Source: DATBLQ01 sp036555325
GTDB taxonomy: Bacteria; Pseudomonadota; Alphaproteobacteria; Rhizobiales; Aestuariivirgaceae
DNA: 47,586 bases
NCBI GenBank assembly: GCA_036555325.1
Contig: DATBLQ010000078.1
Span: 1 to 47,586, forward strand
Direction of reading: 5' to 3'
Below, piece by piece: positions 1-9,439 of the stretch. The number at the start of each line of letters is the position of its first letter. Positions within the stretch are counted from its first letter, which is position 1. The notes under the pieces were generated by a model, which was given only the letters and a program-made list of their open reading frames with translations, was not told the DNA's origin and did not search any database. The position numbers and the translations under genes were made by a program.

Positions 1-1014
1 GACCCGGAGATCGACGAGATCGAGAAGCTGCTCGGCACACCCCGGCTCGACTCATTCGACCGTATCCAGCTCCATCACGCGGCGGGCAAAATCTATATGG
101 ACCTGCAACGCTCCGACCAGGCATTCTCTCATTTCGCCAAAGCCAAGGCGCTGACGACACCCAGGTTCAACCTCGCCCAATATCGCGAGTGCATCGACGC
201 GCTGATCAGTCTTTTCACCCCCGAGTTCTTCGCCGCGCGCCACCGGCTCGGCCATGAGAGCAGTCGGCCGATCTTCATCCTCGGCATGCCGCGCTCCGGC
301 ACTACGCTCACCGAGCAGATCGTCTCTTCCCACCCCGATGTGTTCGGAGCGGGAGAGCTCGGCGCCATGACCAGCATCGCCGCGAGCCTCGGCTTCGCCG
401 ATGGGCCGATGCCGTCCTATTGCAAGCAGATCAAGGCGCTGGATCGGAAAGGCGCCCTGGCCCTCGCTGAAAAATATTTGAGCGATCTTGCCTGGCGCGC
501 CGGCGCAGTGCCGCGCGTGACAGACAAGATGCCACATAATTTCGAGCATCTTGGCCTCATCGCGCTCCTGTTCCCCAACGCCCGCATCGTCCATTGCTCG
601 CGCGATCCGCTCGACAATAGCGTCTCCTGCTTCACCAACCGCTTCTCTGAATCCCATGGCTACAACACCGATCTCGCCACTCTCGGCCTTTACTACCGCG
701 AATATCATCGCCTCATGGCGCACTGGAGGTGTGCGCTGCCGGTGGAGATATTCGAGCTTCGTTATGAGGAGCTGATTGCCGACACGGAAAACGTAAGTCG
801 CAGGCTGATGCAGTTCCTCGGGCTTGAGTGGCACCCGGCCTGCCTGGAATTTCAAAAGAACGAACGCTCCGTGATCACCATCAGCCGCTGGCAGGTGCGC
901 CAACCGGTGTATGCAACGTCGATAGGCAAATGGAAGCAGTTCGAGCCTTGGCTCGGGCCCTTGATCGACTCGCTGGGAGATTTGGCCAAGAAAAAAATGC
1001 CAGCCAGCCTGTAA
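1..1014 (+). CDS. TPR-sulfotransferase family protein (5' end outside window)
   Basis: The reading frame is open from base 1, so the N-terminus lies upstream. The visible 337 residues begin with helical sequence that looks like the last TPR unit and continue into a sulfotransferase domain. The PAPS 5'-phosphosulfate loop ILGMPRSGTT is at about 277-306. A later segment IVHCSRDPLDNSVSCF matches the 3'-phosphate-binding arginine/serine region of this fold. Members transfer a sulfuryl group from PAPS to a protein or carbohydrate; the substrate cannot be told from sequence. The last five codons and the TAA stop lie inside the 3' end of the oppositely oriented rnpB gene, so the C-terminal residues MPASL are encoded by the complement of helix P1. 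Family call is firm, acceptor unknown. Confidence 0.85.
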   Translation, partial: DPEIDEIEKLLGTPRLDSFDRIQLHHAAGKIYMDLQRSDQAFSHFAKAKALTTPRFNLAQYRECIDALISLFTPEFFAARHRLGHESSRPIFILGMPRSGTTLTEQIVSSHPDVFGAGELGAMTSIAASLGFADGPMPSYCKQIKALDRKGALALAEKYLSDLAWRAGAVPRVTDKMPHNFEHLGLIALLFPNARIVHCSRDPLDNSVSCFTNRFSESHGYNTDLATLGLYYREYHRLMAHWRCALPVEIFELRYEELIADTENVSRRLMQFLGLEWHPACLEFQKNERSVITISRWQVRQPVYATSIGKWKQFEPWLGPLIDSLGDLAKKKMPASL

Positions 1015-1390
1015 GCCGGGTTCTGTCCACGCCTTCGTCTGACGCTGGATGACCATTCATCTGGGATGCGTGTCGCCACGCACCTCGCGCGATCTACCCG
1101 GGTGATTGATCCGGAAACAGGACCTGAGCCCTCGCGGGCCCGCACCACCCCTACTTGATCTTGCTCCAGGTGGGGTTTGCCATGCCGCTCCCGTTGCCGG
1201 TTGCGCGGTGCGCCCTTACCGCACCTTTTCACCCTTGCTCAAGACTGGCTCGAGCGGTTTGATTTCTGTGGCACTTTCCCTGGGGTTGCCCCCGCCGGGA
1301 GTTACCCGGCACCGTGTTTCCGAGGAGCCCGGACTTTCCTCCCGCTGGCGCTCTCGCGTGATCAGCAGGCGGCCATCCGGCCAACTGGCA
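998..1390 (-). ncRNA. rnpB: RNase P RNA, bacterial type A
   Basis: The catalytic RNA of ribonuclease P, which matures tRNA 5' ends. Read on the minus strand, the conserved 5' block GAGGAAAGTCCGGGCTCC lies at about 1323-1340, followed by the P4/J-region signature with GGTGCCGGGTAACTCCCGG and then GGGGCAACCCCAGGGAAAG. The 3' block ending ACCCGGCTTACAG is at about 1010-1022. The two ends pair as helix P1: GCCAGTTGGCC at 1379-1389 with GGCTGGCTGGC at 999-1009, 11 pairs including G-U. A run of seven T follows directly on the minus strand (991-997), so P1 plus the U-tract probably acts as terminator. Length of about 390 nt fits type A. Its promoter should lie in or near the 3' end of the upstream amidohydrolase gene. 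Confidence 0.97.
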
Positions 1391-1437
1391 TCAGACGAGA
1401 TAAGCCTTCGCTACCGCAACGTCAAGGAACGTCGGCA

Positions 1438-3108
1438 CTAGACGCCGTGGGTGATGCGCCCGTCGCAGATCGTCGCCCGCACCGGGATCTCCCTTATCTT
1501 TTCGGGGTCATGTGTTTCTATGTCGGCACCGAGCACCACCACATCCGCGAGCATGCCTCTTTTCAACATCCCCTTGCTGTATTCGCGGAACTCCGCAAAT
1601 GCGCCGTCGCGCGTGTAGCCTGAGAGTGCCTCGTTAAGGGTGAGTTTTTGGTTAGGCAATCCTCGTTTCCACACCCCCCGCGTCACCGCCGATTGAATCG
1701 AGATGAGCGGATTGAGCGCCGAGACTGGCCAATCGCTTGCCAATACCAGCCGTGCCCCGGCATCTTTCAAAGTTCGCCACGCATAGGAATACGGCCATCT
1801 GCTCTCTCCTATGCGGGAAATTGTTGGCTCAAGCGGCAGCCCCATCTGGCCGGGGGGATGCAACGGCTGCATCGATGCGATGACGTCGAGCTGCCCGAAC
1901 CGTTTGATGTCGTCGGGATGAATGACCTCTATATGCTCGATACGATGCCGGCTGTCGCGCCGGCCGTTTGCCTTGCGCGCCGCCTCATACCCGTCGAGCA
2001 CGGTGCGCACGGCTCCATCGCCGATCGCATGAACACTGATTTGCAATCTCCGCCGGTCGCACTCGGTTGCGACTTCCGCGAAAAATTCAGGCGAGAACAA
2101 GAGCTCCCCCACATGGCCGGGTTTGTCGGCATAGGGCTCGACCATGACCGCCGTCCATGAATCGAGAACGCCGTCGATGAATATTTTCACTCGCCCCGAG
2201 TGCAGCCGGTCCGATGCATACCGCCGGCCAAGTTCGCTCGCCTTCTCGAGGTTGGCGAGCGGCATGAAGTTCTTGAAATGGTACGGCACCTCCACGCGCG
2301 CCGTGAACTGTCCTTCCTGGTCGATTTCATCGAGCAGTTCGCAGGTGTAGAAATTCCCATCCATGTTTTGAATGCTGGTGATGCCGAACGACGCGGCGTA
2401 ATCGAGGCCACGCTTGAGCACTTTGCGGTCATAGGCGCGTTCCTCCCGGCTTGGACGCGGATCGGGCTCCCCACCCGTTTCCAGTCCCAGCCGCTCACGG
2501 TTGCCTCCGTCCTTGAGCTTGTAGACGATTTTTATTGCTTCACCCTCGCGCAGCTCGCCCGTTGCGCATCCCTGCTCGTCCATCACGATCTCGTTGCCGA
2601 TTGGCAATTGACGTCCCTCAAGAATGCCGGCGGCTCTGAGCGCCGCAGTGTTGGCCCAGGCCGTGTGGTGATCGGGAGCGACGCAAATAAGCGCCCTATC
2701 CGGCACCGCTTGGTCTAGCAGGTGGCGATCAAGACGCTCGGAATTCGAAACGATCGAATAGTTGGCTTGAGTGGCAATCAAGAGGCCGGCGGCCGGCCGC
2801 TTGGCCGCATGGCCCTCAAGCGCCCGGATCAGCGATTCACGCCCCCTTACCTCGTAGAGATCAAGGGTGTCGAGCTCAGCGGCACCTGAAAACAGGTGCA
2901 TGTGCGCCTCGATAAAACCCGGCAGAACACTGCCGCCCCCCGCATCGATGATCCTTGTGCTTGAAGTCTTGTACGATCTGACTTCGGCATTTGTCCCCAC
3001 ATGCCGAATGGTGTTGCCTGTAACAGCCACCGCTTGGGCGCGCGGATTGTCATCGTCCATCGTGGCAACCCGCCCGTTGACAATGATCAGATCGACTGCC
3101 GCCGTCAT
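1438..3108 (-). CDS. YtcJ-like metal-dependent amidohydrolase
   Basis: 556 residues, the normal size for YtcJ-type amidohydrolase family 3 enzymes. The N-terminal beta-sandwich begins with DLIIVNGRVATMDDD. The TIM-barrel metal site shows FIEAHMHLF (H69, H71), then HAIGDGAVR, HRIEHIEVIHPDD and ASDWPVSALNP with the catalytic-type Asp late in the barrel. Such enzymes hydrolyse C-N bonds in cyclic or linear amides; the substrate is not predictable and most relatives are uncharacterised. It is the last protein gene of a minus-strand run, starting 23 bp after the amidase stop. rnpB follows about 48 bp downstream on the same strand. No signal peptide is seen, so a cytoplasmic location is likely. Confidence 0.88.
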   Translation of the reverse strand: MTAAVDLIIVNGRVATMDDDNPRAQAVAVTGNTIRHVGTNAEVRSYKTSSTRIIDAGGGSVLPGFIEAHMHLFSGAAELDTLDLYEVRGRESLIRALEGHAAKRPAAGLLIATQANYSIVSNSERLDRHLLDQAVPDRALICVAPDHHTAWANTAALRAAGILEGRQLPIGNEIVMDEQGCATGELREGEAIKIVYKLKDGGNRERLGLETGGEPDPRPSREERAYDRKVLKRGLDYAASFGITSIQNMDGNFYTCELLDEIDQEGQFTARVEVPYHFKNFMPLANLEKASELGRRYASDRLHSGRVKIFIDGVLDSWTAVMVEPYADKPGHVGELLFSPEFFAEVATECDRRRLQISVHAIGDGAVRTVLDGYEAARKANGRRDSRHRIEHIEVIHPDDIKRFGQLDVIASMQPLHPPGQMGLPLEPTISRIGESRWPYSYAWRTLKDAGARLVLASDWPVSALNPLISIQSAVTRGVWKRGLPNQKLTLNEALSGYTRDGAFAEFREYSKGMLKRGMLADVVVLGADIETHDPEKIREIPVRATICDGRITHGV

Positions 3109-3131
3109 TCTTCTGCCTCGTGGTGCGGTTG

Positions 3132-3890
3132 CTAAGTCCGACGTCGATCAGGTAGTGCAGCAAGCAGCCGTTGCAAGGTCTCGACCGTCGAAGGATCAGC
3201 CAAGCCATCGACCTTTGCCTGCCTGAAGTGGCGCTGGAAGGCCCTCACGACAGCCTGAGTGGTAATATCGAACGGACCGCTTGGTTCGATGCCGTAGCCA
3301 TAGTCCGCCAAGTTGGAACGCAGCGCGGCAACCTCGGCTCCCGCATCACCTAGCCTTAGAGTTTTGCCTTCTTGCACGGGCAGAGGTTCCACCCAGTGCC
3401 CCACGCCCGCTAGATGCAACCTATTCCACGGAAACTTCTCCCCTGGGTCGCTCTTGCGCAGCGGTGCGGTATCGGAGTGGCCCAGGATACATTCGGGCAG
3501 TATTCCATGCCGACTGGCGATGTCCAGGCACAGCGCACTGACGACATCGATTTGCTCCATGTGAAAGTCCGCGTATCCCAGCTCGTGCCCCGGATTGTGG
3601 ACTTCGATACCGATCGAGAGCGAATTGATGTCGCCGCGCCCTTTCCAGCTCCCGGCGCCGGCGTGCCAGGCCCGCAAGTCCTCATCCACCATCTGCGTGA
3701 TCGCGCCGGCCCAATCGACCAAATAATGACATGACACGCCCGATTGCGGGTTGCTCAGCCAGTCGCGCGCCGCGTCTGCCGTTTTCATGCCCGTGTAATG
3801 AAGGATAATCAGCTCCGGCTTGACCACCGCTTGCCGCGGTCCGAAGTTGGGCGAGGGATGCCAGTGATGCTTCAGTTGCGTGCGGCTCAC
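3132..3890 (-). CDS. N-acetylmuramoyl-L-alanine amidase (AmiD/AmpD-like)
   Basis: 252 residues. An N-terminal amidase_2 domain (about 15-165) carries the zinc-site pieces IILHYTGM, GIEVHNPGH and ILGHSDTAPLRKSDPGEKF (His and Asp/Lys of the active site). A C-terminal peptidoglycan-binding helical domain occupies about 175-245. It should cut the amide between N-acetylmuramic acid and L-alanine of peptidoglycan or of anhydro-muropeptides. No convincing signal peptide is visible, which favours a recycling role in the cytoplasm, but export by another route is not excluded. The start is GTG at 3888-3890 and overlaps the TGA of the upstream DnaJ gene (GTGA), so the two are translationally coupled. 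Confidence 0.9.
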   Translation of the reverse strand: MSRTQLKHHWHPSPNFGPRQAVVKPELIILHYTGMKTADAARDWLSNPQSGVSCHYLVDWAGAITQMVDEDLRAWHAGAGSWKGRGDINSLSIGIEVHNPGHELGYADFHMEQIDVVSALCLDIASRHGILPECILGHSDTAPLRKSDPGEKFPWNRLHLAGVGHWVEPLPVQEGKTLRLGDAGAEVAALRSNLADYGYGIEPSGPFDITTQAVVRAFQRHFRQAKVDGLADPSTVETLQRLLAALPDRRRT

Positions 3891-4627
3891 AGTCCCCGTG
3901 CCCTGGCGATGGCGCGATAGGCCGCATTGATGGCGGCCAGCCGTTTGGTCGCAATATCGATCAGCTCCGGGGGAACGCCGGCAGCGATATGGCGATCAGG
4001 GTGATTTGCCCGAACAAGTTTTCGGTACCGGCTCTTGACCTCCTCGTCGGAAAGGCCCGGTTCGATGCCGAGTATGACGTAGGGATCATCCTTGGGGGGA
4101 AAAATGTGCCGGGCCTTTATTCGCACGAAATCGCGTTCGCCGAAGCCGAATATACTTGCCACGCGCTCCAGATAGTCATGCTCGCGCTCGTCGAGTCTGC
4201 CGTCGGCTTTGGCGATATGGAAGAGTCCGTCCACCACGTCTTCCAAAACTTGCGGCTGGTTCGCGAACAGCCGCCCCACCTGTCGGGCATAGGCATCGAA
4301 CCCCGCCACGTCCTGTTTGGCGAGATTGAACACCCTTGCTACGTTTTTCAGTTCCTCTCCTGAAACATGAAACACCTCCATGAAAGCAGCGACTTCGTCG
4401 CCTGTTACGATCCCATCGGCCTTCGCCATCTTGGCACCGAGCGCAATCATGCCGATGGTGAAGGCCAGCGAACGCTCAGGCCCTCGCTGTTCGCGGTCGG
4501 AGCCCGCCGCCCGACTGAGGAAGTCGATGACCGAATCACCGACATCCGCAAGAACTTCTATGATACGTGTCCAGATCGACATCGGATACATTGATAGTGG
4601 ATTGCGGCCGACTTGACGGGATGTCAT
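3887..4627 (-). CDS. TerB-DnaJ co-chaperone (DjlA-like)
   Basis: 246 residues. A helical TerB-type domain spans about 30-165 (AFTIGMIALGAKMAKADG and a second acidic repeat AKADGRLDEREHDYLERV). A C-terminal J domain covers about 180-246 with DPYVILGIEPGLSDEEV and the HPD tripeptide in RANHPDRH, which stimulates the ATPase of DnaK. DjlA of enterobacteria has a membrane anchor; here none is evident, so this is a soluble DjlA-like form. The start is uncertain: ATG at 4627 has a weak GTAGG upstream, while an in-frame ATG at 4582 begins MSIWTRII. The stop overlaps the amidase start. Coupling of a co-chaperone with a cell-wall amidase suggests a shared envelope role. Confidence 0.88.
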   Translation of the reverse strand: MTSRQVGRNPLSMYPMSIWTRIIEVLADVGDSVIDFLSRAAGSDREQRGPERSLAFTIGMIALGAKMAKADGIVTGDEVAAFMEVFHVSGEELKNVARVFNLAKQDVAGFDAYARQVGRLFANQPQVLEDVVDGLFHIAKADGRLDEREHDYLERVASIFGFGERDFVRIKARHIFPPKDDPYVILGIEPGLSDEEVKSRYRKLVRANHPDRHIAAGVPPELIDIATKRLAAINAAYRAIARARGL

Positions 4628-4649
4628 TGCCTACGAGAACAGTCAGCCG

Positions 4650-4976
4650 TTAGTTTTGCCGCTGAGATTGCTCGCGGGGCTCGCGGTGGAAATAGGCACC
4701 GAGCTTGAACACCGGCTGGTCAATGTCGAGTCCCTGTTCAAGATTTCTCTCCACGTGCCATGCTCGTCCGGCAGTCCATAGGGTGCCCCAGATAATGGGA
4801 ATGGCCCCCAGCACCAACAGTCCCCACAAGAAAAAGTCCGGTAGGCCGAGCAGTGTGACGGATGCCCAGATGACCGACACGACCGAGGTACCGGTCATGA
4901 CCAGCGCAAGCACCGTCGCCCCGATCGTTGCAATCGCCCTCCCAATTGGCAGCGGCTCTTTGGCAGAACTTTTCAT
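4650..4976 (-). CDS. Small two-helix membrane protein, unknown function
   Basis: 108 residues from the ATG at 4974-4976, chosen because GAAAGG lies just upstream and because a longer reading would run into the divergent 5-oxoprolinase gene. Two hydrophobic segments are seen: about 14-40 (IATIGATVLALVMTGTSVVS and on) and about 45-65 (FFLWGLLVLGAIPIIWGTLW). A charged C-terminal tail ends in HREPREQSQRQN. I do not recognise a named family. It is the first gene of the minus-strand operon, 22 bp before the DnaJ gene, so an inner-membrane partner for the co-chaperone or amidase is possible but unproven. Confidence 0.7.
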   Translation of the reverse strand: MKSSAKEPLPIGRAIATIGATVLALVMTGTSVVSVIWASVTLLGLPDFFLWGLLVLGAIPIIWGTLWTAGRAWHVERNLEQGLDIDQPVFKLGAYFHREPREQSQRQN

Positions 4977-5087
4977 TTCAAGCCTTTCACGGTTACTGCA
5001 CTCTTCTAGGACAGCGACGAGGGCTGGACAAGACCAGTCCAATTGGTCATATGCGACATGACATCTTGCTAACGGGCGAGCTGGGGA

Positions 5088-8000
5088 ATGGCGAAGCGAC
5101 CCGCCAAGGCGGCGCAGCAAAAATGGGATTTCTGGATTGATCGCGGCGGCACATTTACCGACATCGTAGCTCGCTCCCCTGAAGGTGCCATCGTGACGCG
5201 CAAGGTTTTGTCGGATAGGCCCGAAGCCTACCGCGATGCTGCCATTCACGGTATTCGCGAAATTTTGGGGCTGACGCCTCGCCAGAACATCATGGCCGAC
5301 CAGATCGGCACCGTGAAAATGGGCACCACGGTTGCAACGAACGCTTTGCTCGAGCGCAAGGGCGATCGCACTTTACTTGTAACCACTGCGGGTTTCGCCG
5401 ACGCCCTTGAGATCGGTTATCAGGCACGTCCGCGCTTGTTCGACCGGCATATCGTCAAGCCCGAACTGCTGTATGAGAGGGTGATAGAGGTTCGCGAACG
5501 GGTGAACGCTGCTGGCGAGATCCTGATTCCCATCGATCTCGAATCAGTCGCCGACCCGCTGCAGAAGGCCTTTCAGGATGGCATCCATGCTGTCGCCATT
5601 GTTCTGCTGCACGGCTATCGTTTTCACGATCACGAGCGCGAGCTTGCCAGATTGGCCAGATCAATTGGCTTCACCCAGGTATCGGTGTCGCACGAAGTCT
5701 CGCCTCTGATGAAATTCGTTGGACGGGGCGATACCACAGTCGTCGATGCCTATTTGTCACCGATCATTCGACGCTACGTGAGTGAGGTTGCCTCCGAGCT
5801 CGGTACCCGGCGCAGCGACGCGAGACTCATGTTCATGATGTCGTCGGGCGGCCTCACGGCAGCCGACTTGTTTCAGGGAAAAGACGCCATTCTTTCCGGC
5901 CCCGCGGGAGGCGTAGTCGGCATGGTTGAAACGGGCCGCATGGCAGGCTTCAAGCGCCTCATCGGTTTCGACATGGGCGGCACCTCGACCGATGTTGCTC
6001 ACTACAATGGAGAGTTCGAGCGGACCTATGAAACCGAGGTTGCCGGCGTCCGCATGCGCGCCCCCATGATGCGCATCCACACGGTCGCAGCCGGTGGTGG
6101 CTCGATACTTCAATATGACGGGTCGCGCTTTCGCGTCGGTCCGCAATCGGCGGGCGCCAATCCAGGTCCGCGCTGTTACCGCCGGGGCGGCCCTCTCGCG
6201 GTCACCGACGCCAACGTAATGCTTGGCAAAATAAACCCCAAGTTCTTTCCAGCCATCTTCGGTCCCAGCGGAAATGAGCCCCTCGATGTCGAGGCTGTGC
6301 GCACCGGCTTTGAGCAGTTGGCTGCCGAAATCGGAGACGGGCGGTCGGCCGAGGCGGTGGCCGAAGGTTTCATAAAAATCGCCATTGAGAATATGGCGAA
6401 TGCGATCAAGAAAATATCGGTCGAGCGCGGTTATGATATCACCGCATATGCTCTGAACTGCTATGGGGGTGCCGGCGGCCAGCACGCATGCCTGATCGCC
6501 GACACGCTTGGCATGAAAACGGTTCTCATCCACCCTCTTGCCGGTGTCCTGTCGGCATACGGCATGGGTCTGGCTGATATTCGTGCTCATCGGCAGCAAA
6601 CCATCGAGCGGCCGCTGGACAGCGAAACAATGCTCGAAGTCCACTCTGTCATGAACCGGCTGCACGCGGAGAACCTTGCCGAACTGCGAGGTCAAGGCAT
6701 CCAGACGAATGCCATCAACACGCTAACCAGCTGCCTTCTGCGCTATGCCGGCACCGATTCGAGTATCGCCGTCCAGATCGACCCGCTCGACACGATGCGC
6801 AACGCCTTTGAAGAAATTCATCAGCGGCAGTTCGGATTTACCACTCCGGAGAAGGCGATCTTGGTTGAGGCCGTACTGGTGGAGTCCGCCGGCGGTGGTT
6901 CCAAGTTTCGCGAGCCTGCCGCGGGAAAGAGTAAGGAGAAGCCGCGGCCCATTGCCAAGACTCGCATATTCTCTTCCGGGACGTGGCTCGATGCGGCGGT
7001 CTACGACCGCGCGAAGCTTCAGCCCGGCCAAACCGTAATAGGACCGGCCCTGGTCGTCGAAGCCCATAACACGACAGTTGTGGAAGATGGCTGGCAGGCC
7101 AGTTGCACAGCTCGCAAGCATCTCGTGCTGACCCGGGTTGCAAGACTCGAAAGACAAAAAGCGATCGGCACCAAGGCTGATCCGGTCATGCTCGAAATTT
7201 TCAACAACCTGTTCATGAGCATCGCCGAGCAAATGGGCGTTACGCTCGAAAAGACCGCCTATTCGGTCAACATCAAGGAGCGGCTCGATTTCTCATGCGC
7301 TGTTTTCAACGCCGTGGGCGAGCTCATTGCCAACGCTCCACACATGCCGGTGCATTTGGGTTCGATGGATCGTTCAGTGGAAGTGATAATCCGTCAGAAC
7401 CCCTCGATGCAGCCCGGAGATGCCTATGTCCTGAATGCTCCCTACAATGGCGGCACCCATTTGCCCGACATCACCGTCGTCACACCGGTTTTCAATCGCG
7501 ATGGCAAGACGATCCTCTTCTATGTAGCCTCGCGCGGGCACCATGCGGATGTTGGAGGGTTGGCCCCTGGTTCCATGACGCCGCACGCAACATCCATCAC
7601 TCAGGAAGGAGTCCTCATCGACAACTTCAAGATCATGGAAGGAGGCCGCTTCCGCGAAGCCGAGCTTCATCAGCTGCTCACCTCCGGCCGCTATCCTTGC
7701 AGAAATCCTTCACAGAACATTGCCGACATCAAGGCCCAGCTCGCCGCCAACGAAAAAGGCGTGTTGGAACTGCGCAAGATGGTCAAGGATTTTTCCCTGC
7801 CGGTCGTCCACGCCTACATGCAGCACGTGCAGGATAATGCCGAGGAAAGTGTTAGACGCGTCATAGACAGGCTGCACGACAGCGAATTCTCCTACATCAT
7901 GGATCAGGGTACCGTTATCAGAGTGCGGATCTCGGTAGACAAGAAAAAGCGCGCCGCAAGGATTGACTTTACTGGCACCTCGCCCCAACAACCGAGCAAT

Positions 8001-8711
8001 TTCAATGCGCCGCGTCCTATCACCCGCGCCGCCGTGCTGTATGTCTTTCGTTGTATGGTCGATGACAATATCCCCATGAACGCCGGCTGTCTGCGCTCAA
8101 TAGATATTGTTATTCCCAACAACTGCATGCTTTCTCCCGAATATCCGGCAGCGGTGGTCGCAGGCAATGTGGAAACCAGCCAGGCAATCACGGATACGCT
8201 GTTCGGCGCCCTGCAGGTCATGGCGGCAGCACAGGGTACAATGAACAACACCAATTTCGGCAACGACCAATACCAATATTATGAAACGATTTGCGGCGGT
8301 GCCGGTGCAGGACCAGGTTTCGACGGCGCAAGCGCAGTCCATACTCACATGACCAATACGCGGCTGACCGATCCGGAAGTATTGGAGTTTCGCTATCCGG
8401 TTCTGCTTGAAAGTTTTTCGGTACGCCGCGGCACCGGCGGGAATGGAAAATGGAAAGGCGGCGATGGTGTCGAGCGCATCATCCGCTTTTTGGATAGAAT
8501 GGAAGTCTCCTTCCTGCACGGTCACCGCCGCGTGTCACCCTACGGAATGGCGGGCGGCGAGCCCGGTCGTCGCGGCGAGAATTATGTTCATCGCGCAAGT
8601 GGCGATATCGAAAAACGGGAAGGCTGCGATCAATTCGTCTGTGATGTGGGAGATGCAATTATCATCCGCACTCCCTCAGGTGGCGGCTACGGGCGCGCGG
8701 ATGGCATGTGA
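5088..8711 (+). CDS. 5-oxoprolinase / hydantoinase family, fused A and B subunits
   Basis: 1207 residues, the size of single-chain 5-oxoprolinase. The HyuA-like half (1 to about 690) opens with DFWIDRGGTFTDIVARSPEG, and contains ALLERKGDRTLLVTTAGF and the phosphate-binding GFDMGGTSTDVAHY. The HyuB-like half (about 700-1207) begins at PVMLEIFNNLFMSIAEQMG and includes NAPYNGGTHLPDITVVTPVF and a Gly-rich end PSGGGYGRADG. The enzyme hydrolyses 5-oxoproline to glutamate using ATP, as part of glutathione turnover; ATP-dependent N-methylhydantoinases share the fold and cannot be excluded. The ATG at 5088 follows GGGGA. A glutathione transferase gene starts 51 bp downstream on the same strand, which supports a glutathione-related role. 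Confidence 0.92.
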   Translation: MAKRPAKAAQQKWDFWIDRGGTFTDIVARSPEGAIVTRKVLSDRPEAYRDAAIHGIREILGLTPRQNIMADQIGTVKMGTTVATNALLERKGDRTLLVTTAGFADALEIGYQARPRLFDRHIVKPELLYERVIEVRERVNAAGEILIPIDLESVADPLQKAFQDGIHAVAIVLLHGYRFHDHERELARLARSIGFTQVSVSHEVSPLMKFVGRGDTTVVDAYLSPIIRRYVSEVASELGTRRSDARLMFMMSSGGLTAADLFQGKDAILSGPAGGVVGMVETGRMAGFKRLIGFDMGGTSTDVAHYNGEFERTYETEVAGVRMRAPMMRIHTVAAGGGSILQYDGSRFRVGPQSAGANPGPRCYRRGGPLAVTDANVMLGKINPKFFPAIFGPSGNEPLDVEAVRTGFEQLAAEIGDGRSAEAVAEGFIKIAIENMANAIKKISVERGYDITAYALNCYGGAGGQHACLIADTLGMKTVLIHPLAGVLSAYGMGLADIRAHRQQTIERPLDSETMLEVHSVMNRLHAENLAELRGQGIQTNAINTLTSCLLRYAGTDSSIAVQIDPLDTMRNAFEEIHQRQFGFTTPEKAILVEAVLVESAGGGSKFREPAAGKSKEKPRPIAKTRIFSSGTWLDAAVYDRAKLQPGQTVIGPALVVEAHNTTVVEDGWQASCTARKHLVLTRVARLERQKAIGTKADPVMLEIFNNLFMSIAEQMGVTLEKTAYSVNIKERLDFSCAVFNAVGELIANAPHMPVHLGSMDRSVEVIIRQNPSMQPGDAYVLNAPYNGGTHLPDITVVTPVFNRDGKTILFYVASRGHHADVGGLAPGSMTPHATSITQEGVLIDNFKIMEGGRFREAELHQLLTSGRYPCRNPSQNIADIKAQLAANEKGVLELRKMVKDFSLPVVHAYMQHVQDNAEESVRRVIDRLHDSEFSYIMDQGTVIRVRISVDKKKRAARIDFTGTSPQQPSNFNAPRPITRAAVLYVFRCMVDDNIPMNAGCLRSIDIVIPNNCMLSPEYPAAVVAGNVETSQAITDTLFGALQVMAAAQGTMNNTNFGNDQYQYYETICGGAGAGPGFDGASAVHTHMTNTRLTDPEVLEFRYPVLLESFSVRRGTGGNGKWKGGDGVERIIRFLDRMEVSFLHGHRRVSPYGMAGGEPGRRGENYVHRASGDIEKREGCDQFVCDVGDAIIIRTPSGGGYGRADGM

Positions 8712-8762
8712 GGCGAAGAGGCTGGCGAAGGGCATGGATCGACTGACAGGACTCTGAGACAG

Positions 8763-9392
8763 ATGTACACGTTGTATGGACGCGAAAATACCGGTTCCAT
8801 GGTTATCGAGGCAGTGCTGGAAGAGACAGCCGCACCGTATAAGCTCATTGACGTTACCCGCGACAGTGCCGGGCGTCCGCCTGAGGATTACCTTCGGATA
8901 AACCCGCTGGGACAGGTCCCGGCGCTCAGACTGCCGGACGGCTCCACAATGACGGAGTCGGCTGCCATCGCCATCTACCTGTCCGACAAATATCCGGAAA
9001 CGCAACTTTCCCCTCCGCTGGCTTCACCCTTGCGACCGACCTTCTTGCGCTGGATGATCTTTCTTGCAGCCAACGTCTACACATCGGATCTGCGTATCTA
9101 CTATCCCGGCCGCTACACCGCCAGCTTGGACGCGGCAGACAGTGTTAAGGCGGCAGCTGTCAGGGCGATGGCAGGAGAATGGGAGGTTTATGCCAACGCC
9201 TTGAGCACCAACACCTATACCTTGGGTGATACATTTACCGTCGTTGACATCTACGCCGCAATGCTCGCCACTTGGAATCTCGACGTGCCGGCGTTCTTCA
9301 TTAAACATCCAAACGTCCACGCCCTATATGAGCGTGTGGTAGCTCGGCCGGCTGTCGCCCGCGTCTGGAAACGTCACAGAGTGCAGTTTTGA
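8763..9392 (+). CDS. Glutathione S-transferase family protein
   Basis: 209 residues. The N-terminal thioredoxin-like domain (about 1-80) has LRINPLGQVPALRLPDGSTM, with the cis-Pro, followed by TESAAIAIYLSDKYPE (Glu-Ser glutathione gamma-glutamyl contact). The C-terminal all-helical domain has the N-capping region YTLGDTFTVVDIYAAML. It would conjugate or reduce substrates with glutathione in the cytoplasm; the electrophile is unknown. It follows the 5-oxoprolinase gene by 51 bp and may be co-transcribed with it. Confidence 0.9.
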   Translation: MYTLYGRENTGSMVIEAVLEETAAPYKLIDVTRDSAGRPPEDYLRINPLGQVPALRLPDGSTMTESAAIAIYLSDKYPETQLSPPLASPLRPTFLRWMIFLAANVYTSDLRIYYPGRYTASLDAADSVKAAAVRAMAGEWEVYANALSTNTYTLGDTFTVVDIYAAMLATWNLDVPAFFIKHPNVHALYERVVARPAVARVWKRHRVQF

Positions 9393-9439
9393 TCGACCTC
9401 GCAGCGCCGGGTCGCTAGGTCAAGGCGAGTCGCGTTCAA

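Noticed and set aside
1106..1623. Two plus-strand ORFs of 111 and 148 codons
   Set aside because: They lie over the conserved core of the minus-strand RNase P RNA and the end of the amidohydrolase gene; no ribosome-binding site and no protein family.
4977..5249. Longer N-terminus of the small membrane protein
   Set aside because: It would overlap the divergent 5-oxoprolinase gene; a good ribosome-binding site stands before the internal ATG at 4976.
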